In this document: piece after piece, positions 44,402 through 54,700 of the stretch
How positions within the stretch are numbered: position 1 is the stretch's first letter
Layout of the letters: every line of letters begins with the position of its first letter
Source: Streptomyces barkulensis
GTDB lineage: Bacteria; Actinomycetota; Actinomycetes; Streptomycetales; Streptomycetaceae
Reading direction: 5' to 3'
Assembly: GCF_002843305.1 (NCBI RefSeq)
Contig: NZ_PGSG01000110.1
Location: 62,001 to 126,000, forward strand
Length of the DNA stretch: 64,000 bases
Translations under genes and position numbers: made by a program
The notes under the pieces: model-generated
Seen by the model: only the letters and a program-made list of their open reading frames with translations
What the model was told of the DNA's origin: nothing
The model's database searches: none

Positions 44402-46249
44402 ATGCCGGTGCAAACGGGCCATCCCGGCGTGTACATCGAGGAACTTCCCAGTAGCGTCCGCACCATCTCGGCGGTCACCACCTCGGTCACCGCCTTCGTG
44501 GGTCACACCCGCCGAGGCCCGCTCAACCAGCCGGTGAGAGTCACCGGCTTCGCGGACTTCGAGCGCCGCTTCGGCGGGCTCACGGCGCAGAGCGCCGTCG
44601 CCTACGCCGTACACCAGTTCTTCGGCAACGGCGGCACCACCGCGGTTGTCGTGCGCGTCGCCGCGGCCGGCACCGGCGAGGAGGCCGGCGCCACCCTGGA
44701 GTCGACCGAGGGGCACAGCGCCTGCCCGGTGATGACCGTGCACGCCAAGGAGCCCGGCGTCTGGGGCTCCCGGCTGCGCCTGGCCGTCGACCACGACACC
44801 CGTGAGCCCGAGGAGACCTTCAACCTGCGGATCCTGGACGCGGACGGCGGCACGCGCGAGACCTTCACCGGCCTGTCCATGGACCCGGGCCACGGCCGCC
44901 ACGCCGAGACGGTGGTGAACGCCGGCTCCGCTCTGGTGAGGGCCGACGTCGTCGGCGAGGGCAGGCCGGACCCCTCGGGCACGGTCTCCAAGCCGTTCGC
45001 CGACGAGCTGCCCGACCTCGCCGTCGACCTGACCGTGAAGATCGGCGACGTGGAGCGCGAGTTCACGCTCCACGACCCCGACCGGGACGGCGAGCCCCCG
45101 CGGAACGTCGCCGAGCTGGCCCTGCTCCTGGAACGCAGACTGCGTGCCCTGCCGGACGCGCCCGGCAAGCGGGCCTTCGCCGGCGCGGAGGTCACCGCCT
45201 TCGGCCGCCGCCTCCAGGTCGTCGCGGGCTCCACCGACCCCCGTGACACCGTCCGCTTCGTCGGCGAGTGCGCCAACGACCTGGGCCTGGAGGCCACCGT
45301 CAACCCGCCGGTCTTCCCGCTGACCGGAGGTGTGGACGGAGACCCGCCCGGTCCGCGCGACATCATCGGCGACGAGGCCGGCAAGACCGGGCTCCACGCG
45401 CTGCGCGAGGTCGACGACGTCAACCTGCTGTCCCTCCCGGAACTCGCGGCCTACGACTCCACCGACGACATGATCACGGTGATCTCGGCCGCGCAGGCGC
45501 TCTGCCGGGAGCGGCGGATCTTCCTGCTCGCGGACGCCCCCGGCTCCTGGACCGACGTCGACAGCGCCCGCGCCGGGCTGAGCGCCTTCGACCCCGTACG
45601 GGACGGGCGGACGGCGCTGTACTTCCCCCAGGTGCAGATGAACGACCCGCTCACGGGACGGCTGCGCTCCTTCCCGCCCTCGGGCGCGATCGCCGGCGTC
45701 TGCGCCCGCACCGACGCCGAGCGCGGCGTGTGGAAGGCGCCCGCGGGCACCGAGGCGCGGCTGGCCGGCGTCCGCTCGCTGAGCGTGCGGCTCACCGACC
45801 GCGAGAACGCCCTGCTGAACCCGCTCGGCGTCAACTGCCTGCGCACCCTGCCGGCCGTCGGATCGGTGGTCTGGGGCGCCCGCACCCTCCAGGGCGCGGA
45901 CGCCCTCGACAGCGAGTGGAAGTACGTCTCAGTGCGGCGGCTGACACTGCACATCGAGGAGAGCCTGTACCGCGGACTGCAGTGGGTGGTGTTCGAACCC
46001 AACGGCGAGCAGTTGTGGCAGCAGATCCGGCTGGACGCCTCGGCCTACCTCAACACCCTCTTCCGGCAGGGCGCGTTCAAGGGCGCCACCCCGCGCGAGG
46101 CGTACTTCGTCAAGTGCGACAAGGAGACCACCACCGACGAGGACGTCGCGCGCGGTGTGGTGAACGTCCTGGTCGGAATCGCGCCGGTCAAGCCCGCCGA
46201 ATTCGTGGTCGTCAAGATCCAGCAGACCGCCGGACAGTTCGAGATTTAG
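44402..46249 (+). CDS. CIS contractile tail sheath protein
   Basis: 615 residues. The opening HPGVYIEELPSSVRTISAVTTSVTAFVGHTRRGP (in parts) is the sheath-family N-terminus, and the C-terminal part RRLTLHIEESLYRGLQWVVFEPN and VVKIQQTAGQFEI is the interlocking sheath core. A variable insertion lies around residues 120-320. Polymers of this protein contract and drive the inner tube. ATG 44402 has GGAGGGG before it. First gene of the operon; only one sheath gene is present, as in Streptomyces-type systems, whereas Afp/PVC clusters have three. Confidence 0.95.
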   Translation: MPVQTGHPGVYIEELPSSVRTISAVTTSVTAFVGHTRRGPLNQPVRVTGFADFERRFGGLTAQSAVAYAVHQFFGNGGTTAVVVRVAAAGTGEEAGATLESTEGHSACPVMTVHAKEPGVWGSRLRLAVDHDTREPEETFNLRILDADGGTRETFTGLSMDPGHGRHAETVVNAGSALVRADVVGEGRPDPSGTVSKPFADELPDLAVDLTVKIGDVEREFTLHDPDRDGEPPRNVAELALLLERRLRALPDAPGKRAFAGAEVTAFGRRLQVVAGSTDPRDTVRFVGECANDLGLEATVNPPVFPLTGGVDGDPPGPRDIIGDEAGKTGLHALREVDDVNLLSLPELAAYDSTDDMITVISAAQALCRERRIFLLADAPGSWTDVDSARAGLSAFDPVRDGRTALYFPQVQMNDPLTGRLRSFPPSGAIAGVCARTDAERGVWKAPAGTEARLAGVRSLSVRLTDRENALLNPLGVNCLRTLPAVGSVVWGARTLQGADALDSEWKYVSVRRLTLHIEESLYRGLQWVVFEPNGEQLWQQIRLDASAYLNTLFRQGAFKGATPREAYFVKCDKETTTDEDVARGVVNVLVGIAPVKPAEFVVVKIQQTAGQFEI

Positions 46250-46256
46250 GATTCCG

Positions 46257-46778
46257 ATGGCTGAATTCCAGGTCAACGCGCAGCGCTTTGACCCCTACAA
46301 GAACTTCAAGTTCCTGGTGCTGTGGGGCGGGCGCACGGTCGCGGGCGTCAGCAAGGTCAGCCCGCTGAAGCGGACCACGGAAGTGGTCAAGCACCGGCAC
46401 GGCGGCGATCCGAGCTCACCGCGCAAATCGCCGGGCCGCTCCGAGTTCGAGGGCATCACCCTGGAGCGCGGCGTCACGCACGACCCCGAATTCGACCGCT
46501 GGGCCAACAAGGTGTGGCAGGTCGGCGCCGGTCTCGGCGCAGAGGTGTCGCTCGCCGACTTCCGCAAGGACATCGTCATCCAGGTCCTCAACGAGGCCGG
46601 GCAGGTGGCCGTCTCGCACAAGCTCTACCGGACCTGGCCGAGCGAGTACCAGGTGCTGGGCGAGCTGGACGCCAACGCCAACGCGGTGGCCATCCAGAGC
46701 CTCAAGCTGGAGTGCGAGGGCTGGGAGCGCGACTACGAGGTGCCCGAGCCCACCGAGCCCTCCTTCACCAACCCCTGA
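46257..46778 (+). CDS. CIS inner tube protein
   Basis: 173 residues. T4 gp19-like tube protein that stacks as hexamers inside the sheath. KNFKFLVLWGGRTVAGVSKVSPLKRTTEVVKHRHGGDPS (in parts) and ITLERGVTHDPEFDRWANKVW are the typical core. ATG 46257 is 7 bases after the sheath stop; a weak Shine-Dalgarno (AGGATTCCG) precedes it. Confidence 0.94.
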   Translation: MAEFQVNAQRFDPYKNFKFLVLWGGRTVAGVSKVSPLKRTTEVVKHRHGGDPSSPRKSPGRSEFEGITLERGVTHDPEFDRWANKVWQVGAGLGAEVSLADFRKDIVIQVLNEAGQVAVSHKLYRTWPSEYQVLGELDANANAVAIQSLKLECEGWERDYEVPEPTEPSFTNP

Positions 46779-46794
46779 GCGGACGGTACGGCGG

Positions 46795-47637
46795 ATGACG
46801 GCGGGGGCGGCGGCGCAGACGGCGGCGGCGATGGCGGCGGTGGCGGCGGGGCCCGCGGAACTGCTGGCCGTCTGGGAGGCGGGGCTGGGGCTGGCCGGTC
46901 CCGGACGCGCCCTTCTGCTGCACCGGACCGCCCGCCCGGAGGCCGGCGACGGCGAACTGCTGTCGGCGCCGGTCGGCGAGCGGGAGGCGGATCTGCTCGC
47001 GCTGCGCCGGGCGCTGTTCGGCGAGCGGATGCAGGTGCGGGTGGAGTGCGAACCGTGCGGAGAGGCGATGGAGTTCGACCTCGGCACGGACGACCTGGCC
47101 GCCCGGCCGCCCCGGCGGGACGCCCCGCTGCGGGTGGCCGAGGAGGAGTGGGAGGTGGAGTTCCGGCTGCCGACCGTCGCCGACCTCACGGCCGTGGCCG
47201 AGGCCGTGGAAGACGGCCGGGCCGCGGAGGCCGGACACGGCACGGGAGACGGGCAGGATCCGGACGGAGTCTCTGCCCGGGCCCTGCTGGTCGCACGCTG
47301 CACCGTGTCGGCCCGGCGCGCGGGACGTCCGGTCCCCGCCGACCGGTTGCCCGCCCTGCTGCCCGGGACGGTGCTGCGGCGCGTCGCCGAGGCCGCCGAA
47401 CAGGCCGACCCGGCCGCCGACGTGACGCTCAAGGTCCACTGCCCCGAATGCGGCGGAACCACCCGGGCCGAGCTCGACATCGCCTCCTACCTCTGGGGCG
47501 AACTCGACGCCTGGGCGAGGGACTTGCTCCTCGACGTCCATCTGCTCGCCGGCGCGTACGGCTGGACCGAGCCGGAGATCCTGGCGCTCAGCCCACTGCG
47601 CCGCCGCTACTACCTGGAGTTGTGCGCCGATGTCTGA
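46795..47637 (+). CDS. CIS baseplate-associated protein with Cys pairs
   Basis: 280 residues. Resembles the T4 gp26-like baseplate/assembly proteins found after the tube gene in contractile injection systems. Two CxxC pairs (VECEPCGEAMEF and VHCPECGGTTRAEL) could form a zinc ribbon. The C-terminal IASYLWGELDAWARDLLLDVHLLAGAYGWTEPEILAL (in parts) is a family hallmark: a short helical segment ending in RRRYYLELCADV. It starts 16 bases after the tube gene and overlaps the next by 8 bases. Confidence 0.8.
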   Translation: MTAGAAAQTAAAMAAVAAGPAELLAVWEAGLGLAGPGRALLLHRTARPEAGDGELLSAPVGEREADLLALRRALFGERMQVRVECEPCGEAMEFDLGTDDLAARPPRRDAPLRVAEEEWEVEFRLPTVADLTAVAEAVEDGRAAEAGHGTGDGQDPDGVSARALLVARCTVSARRAGRPVPADRLPALLPGTVLRRVAEAAEQADPAADVTLKVHCPECGGTTRAELDIASYLWGELDAWARDLLLDVHLLAGAYGWTEPEILALSPLRRRYYLELCADV

Positions 47638-48379
47638 CTACTTCGACCGGCTGCTGACCCGGCACGTCCCCGCGGTCCCGGGTGCCGGGGCCGCCCCGGG
47701 CGGCGGGCCGGACACCCCCGTGCGGGTGCGTCCGCGGCTGCCCGAGCCGTACGAGCGCGTCGAGGCACTACGGGCGGAGCCCCGGGGCACGGAGGAAGCC
47801 GGCCCCTTCCTCCGCCCCGCGCCCCGTCCGGCCGTGCGGCGAGAGGAGCGGACGGCGGTCCGGCACGAGCGGGAGATCCGCACCGAGCACCGCACCGTGG
47901 TGCGGACCGAACCCGCCCCGCACGGCGACCGGGAGCGACCGCCGGAGTCGGCTCGGCCCGCCCGGCCGCCGCGGACCACCGGCCGCACGGCGGCACCGCC
48001 ACGTCCCGGAACGGAACCCACCCCCCGGCGCGGCGGGCGTACGGTCCCGGCGCGTGCGGCTCAGGACGTGCCCCCCGCGGCGGTGCCCGCCCCCGCCCGC
48101 CGGAACACGGGCCCCGCCCTCGCCCCCGCCGGCACCGTGCCCCTGCGGCCCAGCGCCGCCGGCGCCTCGGCCGCACGCGACGCCGCACGCGCCGCCGGCG
48201 GGAGGCGCCGGCCCCGGACGGCGGAGCGGACCGTACACGTTCGGATCGGCCGGCTGGAGGTCAGCGCCGCACCCCCGGCCGCGGGCCCCACCGGTGCGGG
48301 CCGGCCGCAGCGGCCGGCGCGGCCCGCACCCGCGTTGAGCCTCGCGGACTACCTGGCCGACAGCGGGCGGAGGGACTGA
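47630..48379 (+). CDS. CIS-associated disordered Pro/Arg-rich protein
   Basis: 249 residues. Mostly low complexity (Pro, Arg, Ala, Thr), with short ordered ends: MSDYFDRLLTRHVP at the N-terminus and a strand-like ERTVHVRIGRLEVSA followed by LSLADYLADSGRRD at the C-terminus. That end pattern recurs in proteins next to CIS baseplate genes in my recollection, but the function is unknown. ATG 47630 overlaps the preceding stop by 8 bases, implying coupled translation. It may tether a baseplate component by its terminal segments. Confidence 0.7.
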   Translation: MSDYFDRLLTRHVPAVPGAGAAPGGGPDTPVRVRPRLPEPYERVEALRAEPRGTEEAGPFLRPAPRPAVRREERTAVRHEREIRTEHRTVVRTEPAPHGDRERPPESARPARPPRTTGRTAAPPRPGTEPTPRRGGRTVPARAAQDVPPAAVPAPARRNTGPALAPAGTVPLRPSAAGASAARDAARAAGGRRRPRTAERTVHVRIGRLEVSAAPPAAGPTGAGRPQRPARPAPALSLADYLADSGRRD

Positions 48380-48383
48380 GGAG

Positions 48384-49379
48384 ATGAGCAACGCACTCGC
48401 CATCGCCACGGTCACACAGGCACTCGCCCTGCTGATCGAGCACAATCTGCAACCCGAGATCGACATGCAGGTCGCGGTGAAGACCGAGCGGCCGCCGGCG
48501 GAGGCCACCGACGACGCCACCATCACCGTCTTCCTCTACCAGGTCACCCCGAACGCCTCCCGGCGCAACGACGACCTGCCCACCCGCGCCCCGGACGGCA
48601 CCCTGCTCAGGCGCCCGGCGGCGGCCCTGGACCTGCACTATCTGATCAGCGCCTACGGCAACGAGGCGGAACTGGTCGGGCAGCGGCTCATCGGCTGTGT
48701 GGTACGCACCCTGCACGAGTTCCCGGTGCTGCCGGGGGAGCTGATCGAGGAGGCCGCGCAACGGCCGTACCTGGCGGGCAGCGACCTGGCGGAAGCCGTC
48801 CAGAGGGTGCGCTTCACACCGACCCGGATGGACATCGACGAGACCTCCAGGCTGTGGGGGATGCTCCACCAGACGCCGTACTCGCTGTCGGTCGCCTACC
48901 AGGCGGCCCTGGTGCTGATCGAGGGCCGCGAACAGCCCGTCGTGCCCCGGCCGGTCCAGCGGCACACGGTGCGCGCGCTGCCCTTCGGAGCCCCGGGCGC
49001 ACCGGAGCCACCGAGGCGGCCGGGCACCGGCCCCGCCGGCCCCGCCGTACCCGCCACCGCGCCCGCGGAGCGCTCATCCGGGGCGGCCGTCCGGAAGGCG
49101 GCCGCCCGGGCGAGCCGGACGAGCGGCATGGCCGCCAGATCCACCGCGCCCACACCGCAGGCGGAGTCGGGGAGCGAGCCGGAGACATCGACGTCCGCCA
49201 AGAAGACGTCCGCCAAGAAGACCGCCGGCAAGAAGACCGCCGGCAAGCGGCGCGCCACGGCCAGGACCGCCGCGTCCCGGCCCCGTACGCGCGAGCAGCC
49301 CGGCACCGGATCCACACGCGCAGGCGGAAGCGCACCGGCGGGCAGGGACGACGGCACCACGAACGACCAGGAGGGCTGA
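48384..49379 (+). CDS. CIS tail terminator, DUF4255/Pvc16 family
   Basis: 331 residues. The DUF4255 domain (~1-195: SNALAIATVTQALALLIEHNL, ITVFLYQVTPNASRRND, LDLHYLISAYG, VPRPVQRHTVR) is the family thought to cap the tube and sheath (Pvc16/Afp16). An extra ~135-residue C-terminal tail is Pro/Ser/Thr-rich and includes a Lys-rich SAKKTSAKKTAGKKTAGKR stretch (residues 271-289) like histone H1 tails, which is not needed for capping. ATG 48384 lies 4 bases after the previous stop. Confidence 0.87.
   Translation: MSNALAIATVTQALALLIEHNLQPEIDMQVAVKTERPPAEATDDATITVFLYQVTPNASRRNDDLPTRAPDGTLLRRPAAALDLHYLISAYGNEAELVGQRLIGCVVRTLHEFPVLPGELIEEAAQRPYLAGSDLAEAVQRVRFTPTRMDIDETSRLWGMLHQTPYSLSVAYQAALVLIEGREQPVVPRPVQRHTVRALPFGAPGAPEPPRRPGTGPAGPAVPATAPAERSSGAAVRKAAARASRTSGMAARSTAPTPQAESGSEPETSTSAKKTSAKKTAGKKTAGKRRATARTAASRPRTREQPGTGSTRAGGSAPAGRDDGTTNDQEG
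49194..49250 (+). repeat. 15-bp tandem repeats encoding an AKKT-type lysine tail
   Basis: Three full 15-bp units and a partial one encode SAKKT, SAKKT, AGKKT and AGKR. Confidence 0.85.
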
Positions 49380-49385
49380 GACGAG

Positions 49386-51401
49386 GTGACGACGACGGGG
49401 GCGGACAGGAACACGGACGGCACCGCCGGCGGGACGGGCACTGCCGAGGGCCCGGCGCTGGCCGCCGCCATGCGTGCCGTCCTGGCCCGCCTCGACGCCC
49501 ACGCCGCCCGTGCCCGCGGGGGCGGTGCGGACACGGACGCCCCCGGTCCCACGGGCACCTCCGAACCGGCCGGCGCCTCGGAACCCGCCGCACTGGAGGC
49601 GCTCGTCCGCTGCTTCGGGCTGACACCCTTCGAACGCGAGATCGTCCTGCTGCTGGCCGCCGCCGAACTGGAGCCCACCGCCGGCAGCCGCTGCGCCGCC
49701 GCGAGCGGGGACCCCGAGCGCGCCCACCCCACCTTCTCCCTCGCGCTCGCCGCCCTCGGCGAGCCCCACTGGAGCGCCCTCACCCCCGTCGCACCGCTGC
49801 GCCGCTGGCGCCTGGCCGAACTCGACGACGAGACCCGGCTGACCACCACCCGGATCCGTCTGGACGAGCGCGTCCTGCACTTCCTCCTCGGCTCCCCGTA
49901 CCTCGACACGCGGCTGCACGGCATGCTCAGCCGCGCCACCGCGCCCGACGGGCTGCCGCCCTCCTTCGAGCACGCCGCGGACCGCGTCGCCGCTGTCTGG
50001 GCCGGGGCCGGCCCCGGCACGCCGCCGAGAGTGGAACTCACCGGCGGCGACCGGCACAGCCGCCACGACATCGCAGCGGCCGCCGCCCGCGCCTGCGGAC
50101 TCGGCCTCTACACCCTGAACGCCGAGGACCTGCCCACCGACCACACCGAACGCGACCGGCTCGCCCGGCTGTGGCAGCGCGAGGCGATCCTGCTGCCCGC
50201 CGCCCTGCTGCTGGAGGCGGGTGAGCCGGACCGCGAACAGGACGCCGCGGTCGACGCGTTCGCCGCCTCCGCCGCCGTACCGCTCGCCGTCTCCAGCCCC
50301 GACCCGAGGCGGACGGAGCGGACGCGCGCCGAGCGCGTCACCGTGCCGGCACTGGGGGAGGAGGAGCAACTCGGCCTGTGGGCCGACGCCCTCGCCGGGA
50401 CGCCGCAGCTCGGGGAAGGACGACTGCGCGGACTGGTCGCACAGTTCGCGCTGCCGCCGCACATCATCCGCTCCGCCGCCGCGGCCGTGCGCCGGCAGGC
50501 CGGGGAAGCCGGGAACGACGGGGCGGCCGGGCCGGGGGCGGACGTCTGCGAGCTGGCCTGGCGGGCCGGGCTCGCCGAAGCCCGCATCGGCCTGGACGAA
50601 CTGGGCCGCCGTATCGAGCCGGAGGCGGGCTGGGACGATCTGGTCCTGCCCGAGCGCCAGTCGCGCGTCCTGCGCGAGATCGTCGCCCACGTACGGCAGC
50701 GGGGCACCGTGCACCAGGAGTGGGGCTTCGCCCGTACCCTGCGCCGGGGCCTGGGGGTCACGGCCCTGTTCGCGGGCGGCTCGGGCACCGGAAAGACCCT
50801 GGCCGCCGAGGTGATGGCCCGCGAGCTGGGGCTCGACCTGTTCGTCGTGGACCTCTCCCAGGTCGTCTCCAAGTACATCGGCGAGACCGAGAAGAACCTG
50901 CGCCGCGTCTTCGACGCCGCCGAACGCGGCGGCGCACTGCTGCTGTTCGACGAGGCCGACGCCCTCTTCGGCAAGCGCAGCGAGGTCAGGGACAGCCACG
51001 ACCGCTACGCCAACCTCGAGGTCTCCTACCTGCTGATGCGGATGGAGGCCTACCGGGGCCTGGCGATCCTCACCACCAACATGAAGAAGGCGCTCGACAC
51101 CGCCTTCATGCGCCGCATCCGCTTCGTCGTCGACTTCCCCTTCCCCGGCGAGGCCGAACGGGCCGAGATCTGGCGCCGGGTGCTGCCCGGGAGCGCCCCG
51201 GCCAAGGACATCGCCCCCGAACTGCTGGCCCGGCTGACGGTCGCGGGCGGCTCGATCCGCAACATCGCCCTCTCCGCGGCCTTCCTGGCCGCCGAGGAGG
51301 GGGACGTACTGCGGATGCGCCACATGCTCGCCGCCGCACGTACCGAGTACCTGAAGCTGGAGCGCTCCCTGACGCCTTCGGAGGTCCGCGGATGGGTGTG
51401 A
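49386..51401 (+). CDS. CIS AAA+ ATPase (Pvc15/Afp15-type)
   Basis: 671 residues. The N-terminal domain (~30-430) is winged-helix-rich; the C-terminal AAA+ module has Walker A FAGGSGTGKT near 464, the Walker B-like LLLFDEADALFGKR near 520, sensor 1 ILTTN and an arginine finger region MRRIRFVVDFPFP. This ATPase is conserved in CIS loci and is thought to load effectors or assemble the particle. GTG 49386 is preceded by AGGAGGG. It overlaps the next gene by 10 bases. Confidence 0.92.
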   Translation: MTTTGADRNTDGTAGGTGTAEGPALAAAMRAVLARLDAHAARARGGGADTDAPGPTGTSEPAGASEPAALEALVRCFGLTPFEREIVLLLAAAELEPTAGSRCAAASGDPERAHPTFSLALAALGEPHWSALTPVAPLRRWRLAELDDETRLTTTRIRLDERVLHFLLGSPYLDTRLHGMLSRATAPDGLPPSFEHAADRVAAVWAGAGPGTPPRVELTGGDRHSRHDIAAAAARACGLGLYTLNAEDLPTDHTERDRLARLWQREAILLPAALLLEAGEPDREQDAAVDAFAASAAVPLAVSSPDPRRTERTRAERVTVPALGEEEQLGLWADALAGTPQLGEGRLRGLVAQFALPPHIIRSAAAAVRRQAGEAGNDGAAGPGADVCELAWRAGLAEARIGLDELGRRIEPEAGWDDLVLPERQSRVLREIVAHVRQRGTVHQEWGFARTLRRGLGVTALFAGGSGTGKTLAAEVMARELGLDLFVVDLSQVVSKYIGETEKNLRRVFDAAERGGALLLFDEADALFGKRSEVRDSHDRYANLEVSYLLMRMEAYRGLAILTTNMKKALDTAFMRRIRFVVDFPFPGEAERAEIWRRVLPGSAPAKDIAPELLARLTVAGGSIRNIALSAAFLAAEEGDVLRMRHMLAAARTEYLKLERSLTPSEVRGWV

Positions 51402-51790
51402 ACGAGGCGCCGCGCGACACCACGCACGCCGCCGGGCGCGGTACGGCACACGGCACGGCACGCGACACGGCGGTCCGGGTGGACATCGGCGAGCTGGTGC
51501 TCGACGGCTTCGACGCGCGAGTGGATCCCGAGCGGGTGACGGCGGCGTTCGAGGCGGAACTGACCCGGCTGGTGCGCGAGCGCGGCGTACCGCTGGCGGC
51601 GGACGGCGAAGGGCGCGCCCTGGAGGCGCTGTCGGGCCTGCCGCCGCTGCCCGCCACCACCTCACCGGCCCGTCTCGGCGAGGCACTGGCACGCGCGGTG
51701 CACGCGGGCCTGTCGGGGCGCGGCGATGCGGAGCACGGCGATGCGGAGCACGGCGATACGGGGCCCGTGGACGAGGGGAGGCGCCGATGA
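51392..51790 (+). CDS. Small CIS-associated protein, function unknown
   Basis: 132 residues. Ordered core ~28-115 (VRVDIGELVLDGFDARVDPERVTAAFEAELTRLVRERG, in parts) with two hydrophobic helices and a strand. The C-terminal repeat DAEHGDAEHGDT (15-bp tandem units at 51722-51763) ends it. ATG 51392 overlaps the ATPase stop; its own stop overlaps the start of the giant gene by four bases. The tight packing suggests it works with the DUF4157 protein, perhaps as a chaperone, though this is not shown. Confidence 0.7.
   Translation: MGVNEAPRDTTHAAGRGTAHGTARDTAVRVDIGELVLDGFDARVDPERVTAAFEAELTRLVRERGVPLAADGEGRALEALSGLPPLPATTSPARLGEALARAVHAGLSGRGDAEHGDAEHGDTGPVDEGRRR
51722..51763 (+). repeat. 15-bp tandem repeat in the small CIS-associated gene
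   Basis: Two perfect copies of a 15-bp unit and a partial third encode DAEHG repeats. Confidence 0.85.
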
Positions 51791-54700
51791 GTTCGCACAC
51801 CGCGTCACAGGAGACCCGCTCGGCGCAGGACGCCAAACGCCGCAGGCGCGGGGAGCGCAAGGAGCGCGGCGCCAAGTCCCCGGTGCCCGAACCCAAGGAC
51901 ATCGTCGGCGGCGCCGGCCGGCCGCTCGACACGAGCGTCCGCCGCGAACTGGAGGAACGGCTCGGCCACGACCTGGGCCGCGTACGCCTGCACACCGACC
52001 GGGACGCCGCCGCCCTCACCGACCTGCTCGGCGCGGACGCCGTCGCCGTCGGCCAGGACATCTTCTTCCGCGAGGGCGCGTACCGCCCGGGCACCGCCGA
52101 CGGCATGCGCCTGCTCGCCCATGAACTGCTCCACACCGTCCAGAACCCCGACGGCCTCGGCGCGCTGCGCGCCGGCCGCGACCTGGGCGCGGTGAGCCTG
52201 CCGCAGCAGACGGTGGAACGCGAGGCGGAGGCGGCGGCCCAGGAGACGGCGGCGCGGGACGCGGCCCGCGACGGCGGAGCGGGCGGCCCGGCCGCCGAGC
52301 GCGTGGAGGAGGGCCGGGCCACCCCGGGCTGGCTGCGCTACGCCACGGTCGACGCCGACCGGCGGCGCATGGAGCAACTGGACCCGGCGATGCTGCTCGA
52401 CCGTCTGGCCAACGGCGTGCTCCGCTCCCTGCGCGGCGACCCGCAGGACCGCTCCAAGCGCGTGCGCATACAACTCGCCCGGTTCTCACCGGAGATGCAG
52501 GACGCCGTTCTCGACCGACTGGAATCGCACCTGCTCTCCTCGGAGTTCGACAGGCTGATCGAGCTGGTCGAGGAGGCCGAGGACGAGGGAACACCCGAAC
52601 CGGAGGCGCTCGGCGCCCCCGAGGCCGTTCCGGACGCCACCGAGCAACTGGAGGACGACCGGGAGGAGGCCGAAGCCGCCGACCGGAGGCAGCGGACCGA
52701 GGACGAGCGGCTCCGCGAACAGCGTACGGACGGGGAGCGGCAGGACTCCGAAGGAGCTGCCGGGCGAGAGGGGAAAGGGAGGGCCGCACCGGTGCGGCCG
52801 GACCGGCAACGGCGCGGTCGTGGTGACACAGGTGCGGTTCACCCGGGCACACAACGGCCCACCGGGCGCTCCGGGGGTTCGGAAAGGCCGGGCGAAGGCA
52901 CCGGGGCGTCAGGACCGAGCGGCGACCGTGCCACGGCCTCGGGAGCCGGAGCCGCCCGGCCCCGGCAGCAGGACGGCAGCGGTACGGACGGCCGGTCCGA
53001 GGAGCCCGGAGCCGGCGGCACCCCTGTGGCGAGCAAGGAGGAGTCCGCGGCCAGGAACCGGCCCGGAGCCGTGGAGCCCCTGATCGCGGGGCAGCAGCCG
53101 GTCCAGGCGGACGGGCGGGACACGCGCGGCGGCAAGCGGGCCGGCGTGGAGCCCGGCCCCCTGCTGAGGACGGCCGATCCGGGCGACCGCAGCACCCTGG
53201 AAGGGAAGCGGCCCCAGGACGAGCCGGCGCTCGCACAGGACGAGCCGATCGGCCTGGAACCCGGCCCGAGCGGTGAGCCCGGAGCGCTCGACGGACTCGA
53301 GGACGAGCGGGCCGCCGACCGGGACAGCGCGTGGAACGTCGAGCTCAGGCCCGAGGACTTCCTCCCCGCCACCGACCTCGACGTCTCCGGCGTACCGACC
53401 GCCGACGAGACCGTGCCCGGCTCGGACACCGGAGGGCGGGTGCCGAGCTTCCCCGAACCGCCCGCCACCAAGGCCGAACAGGTACAGGCCAGGCGGGACG
53501 CGGAGGACGCGGAGGAGGCCGCTTCCGAAGACGCCGGGTTCGCCGCACCGCTGCCCGCCGACAGTGGTGCGTCCATCTCCCCGGCGACCGGTGCCGAAGC
53601 CGGTGAACGCATGACACGTGGCCTCGGCACCGGGACGCCGGGCCCGCGGGAGGCCGACCCGCGGCCTCCGTCCCCCGATACCGCCGGCGACCGCACCGAC
53701 GCCCCCGAGCCGAAGCCCGACCCCACAGCCCCCGAAGGCCCGCAGCAGGAGGAGGAGCGGCAAACCGAACCGGAGAAGGCGCCCGAAACCGATACGGCCG
53801 ATACGGCCGATACGGGAGCCTCGAAGGAGGAAGCGACGGAGTCCGGAACCTCTGGTTCCTCCGGCACCGGCACCTCGTCCGGCACGTCCACCGCGTCCTC
53901 CGCCACGGCTCCGGGCGCGGGTGCCTCGGGCGCGCCTTCGGGGGGCGGCGCCACCGGTACGACCGCTCCCGGACCGGCCGCGGACACGCCGGCCGAGGCG
54001 TCTCCGGCCCGGGACACCCATGTCTCGGGCGCGGACGGCGGTGACGGCTTCACCAGCGACGCCACGCCGGGGGACGGGGCGGGCTCCCGGCAGCGGCGGG
54101 AGCCTGTGGCCCCGGAGCCCCGGCCCGGGCCCGCTCCCGCACCGAGGTCCACATCCAGGCCCTCACGGTCGGTCAGCGGCGGTGGCGGCACCCGTAGCGC
54201 ATCGGGCGGTGGCGGGGGAGGGGGCGGCGGTGCCCGCCCCACCGCCTCGTCCCGGCCGAAGAAGGACCCCGCGGCCCCCAACCTGTCGAAGGTGACGCCG
54301 GAAGCCGGCCTGTCCACCGCCGCCGGGCTGAGACCGCACCGCGCACTCGAAGCGCTGGGCGGAGTGAACGGCGCGGTCGACAAGACGGTCGGGGACGAGC
54401 ACCAGGCCCTCCAGGACGCGCCGCCGACGACGGAGCGCCCCGCGGGCGCCCCGCAGACCCTGCACGGCGCGCCGAAGACCTCGGCTCCGGGACAGTACTC
54501 AGGTGACCCGGCCGCCCGGATCGACGCTCCGGAGAAGGAGAAGGCCGAGGTCACGGGAGACAAGGCCCCGGAGGGCGAGATCCCGGGGGAGGACATCGAG
54601 GAGCCCAGCACCCTCGAAGGTCTTCTGGCGGGCGGGGCCCAGCTGGTGGTGGGGGCGATCAACGGTGTCGCCGACTTCCTGGGAGCCGACGAGGACCTCA

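Noticed and set aside
44238-44537. 99-codon frame with fair Shine-Dalgarno before the sheath gene
   Set aside because: Overlaps the sheath gene in another frame and has no recognisable protein pattern.
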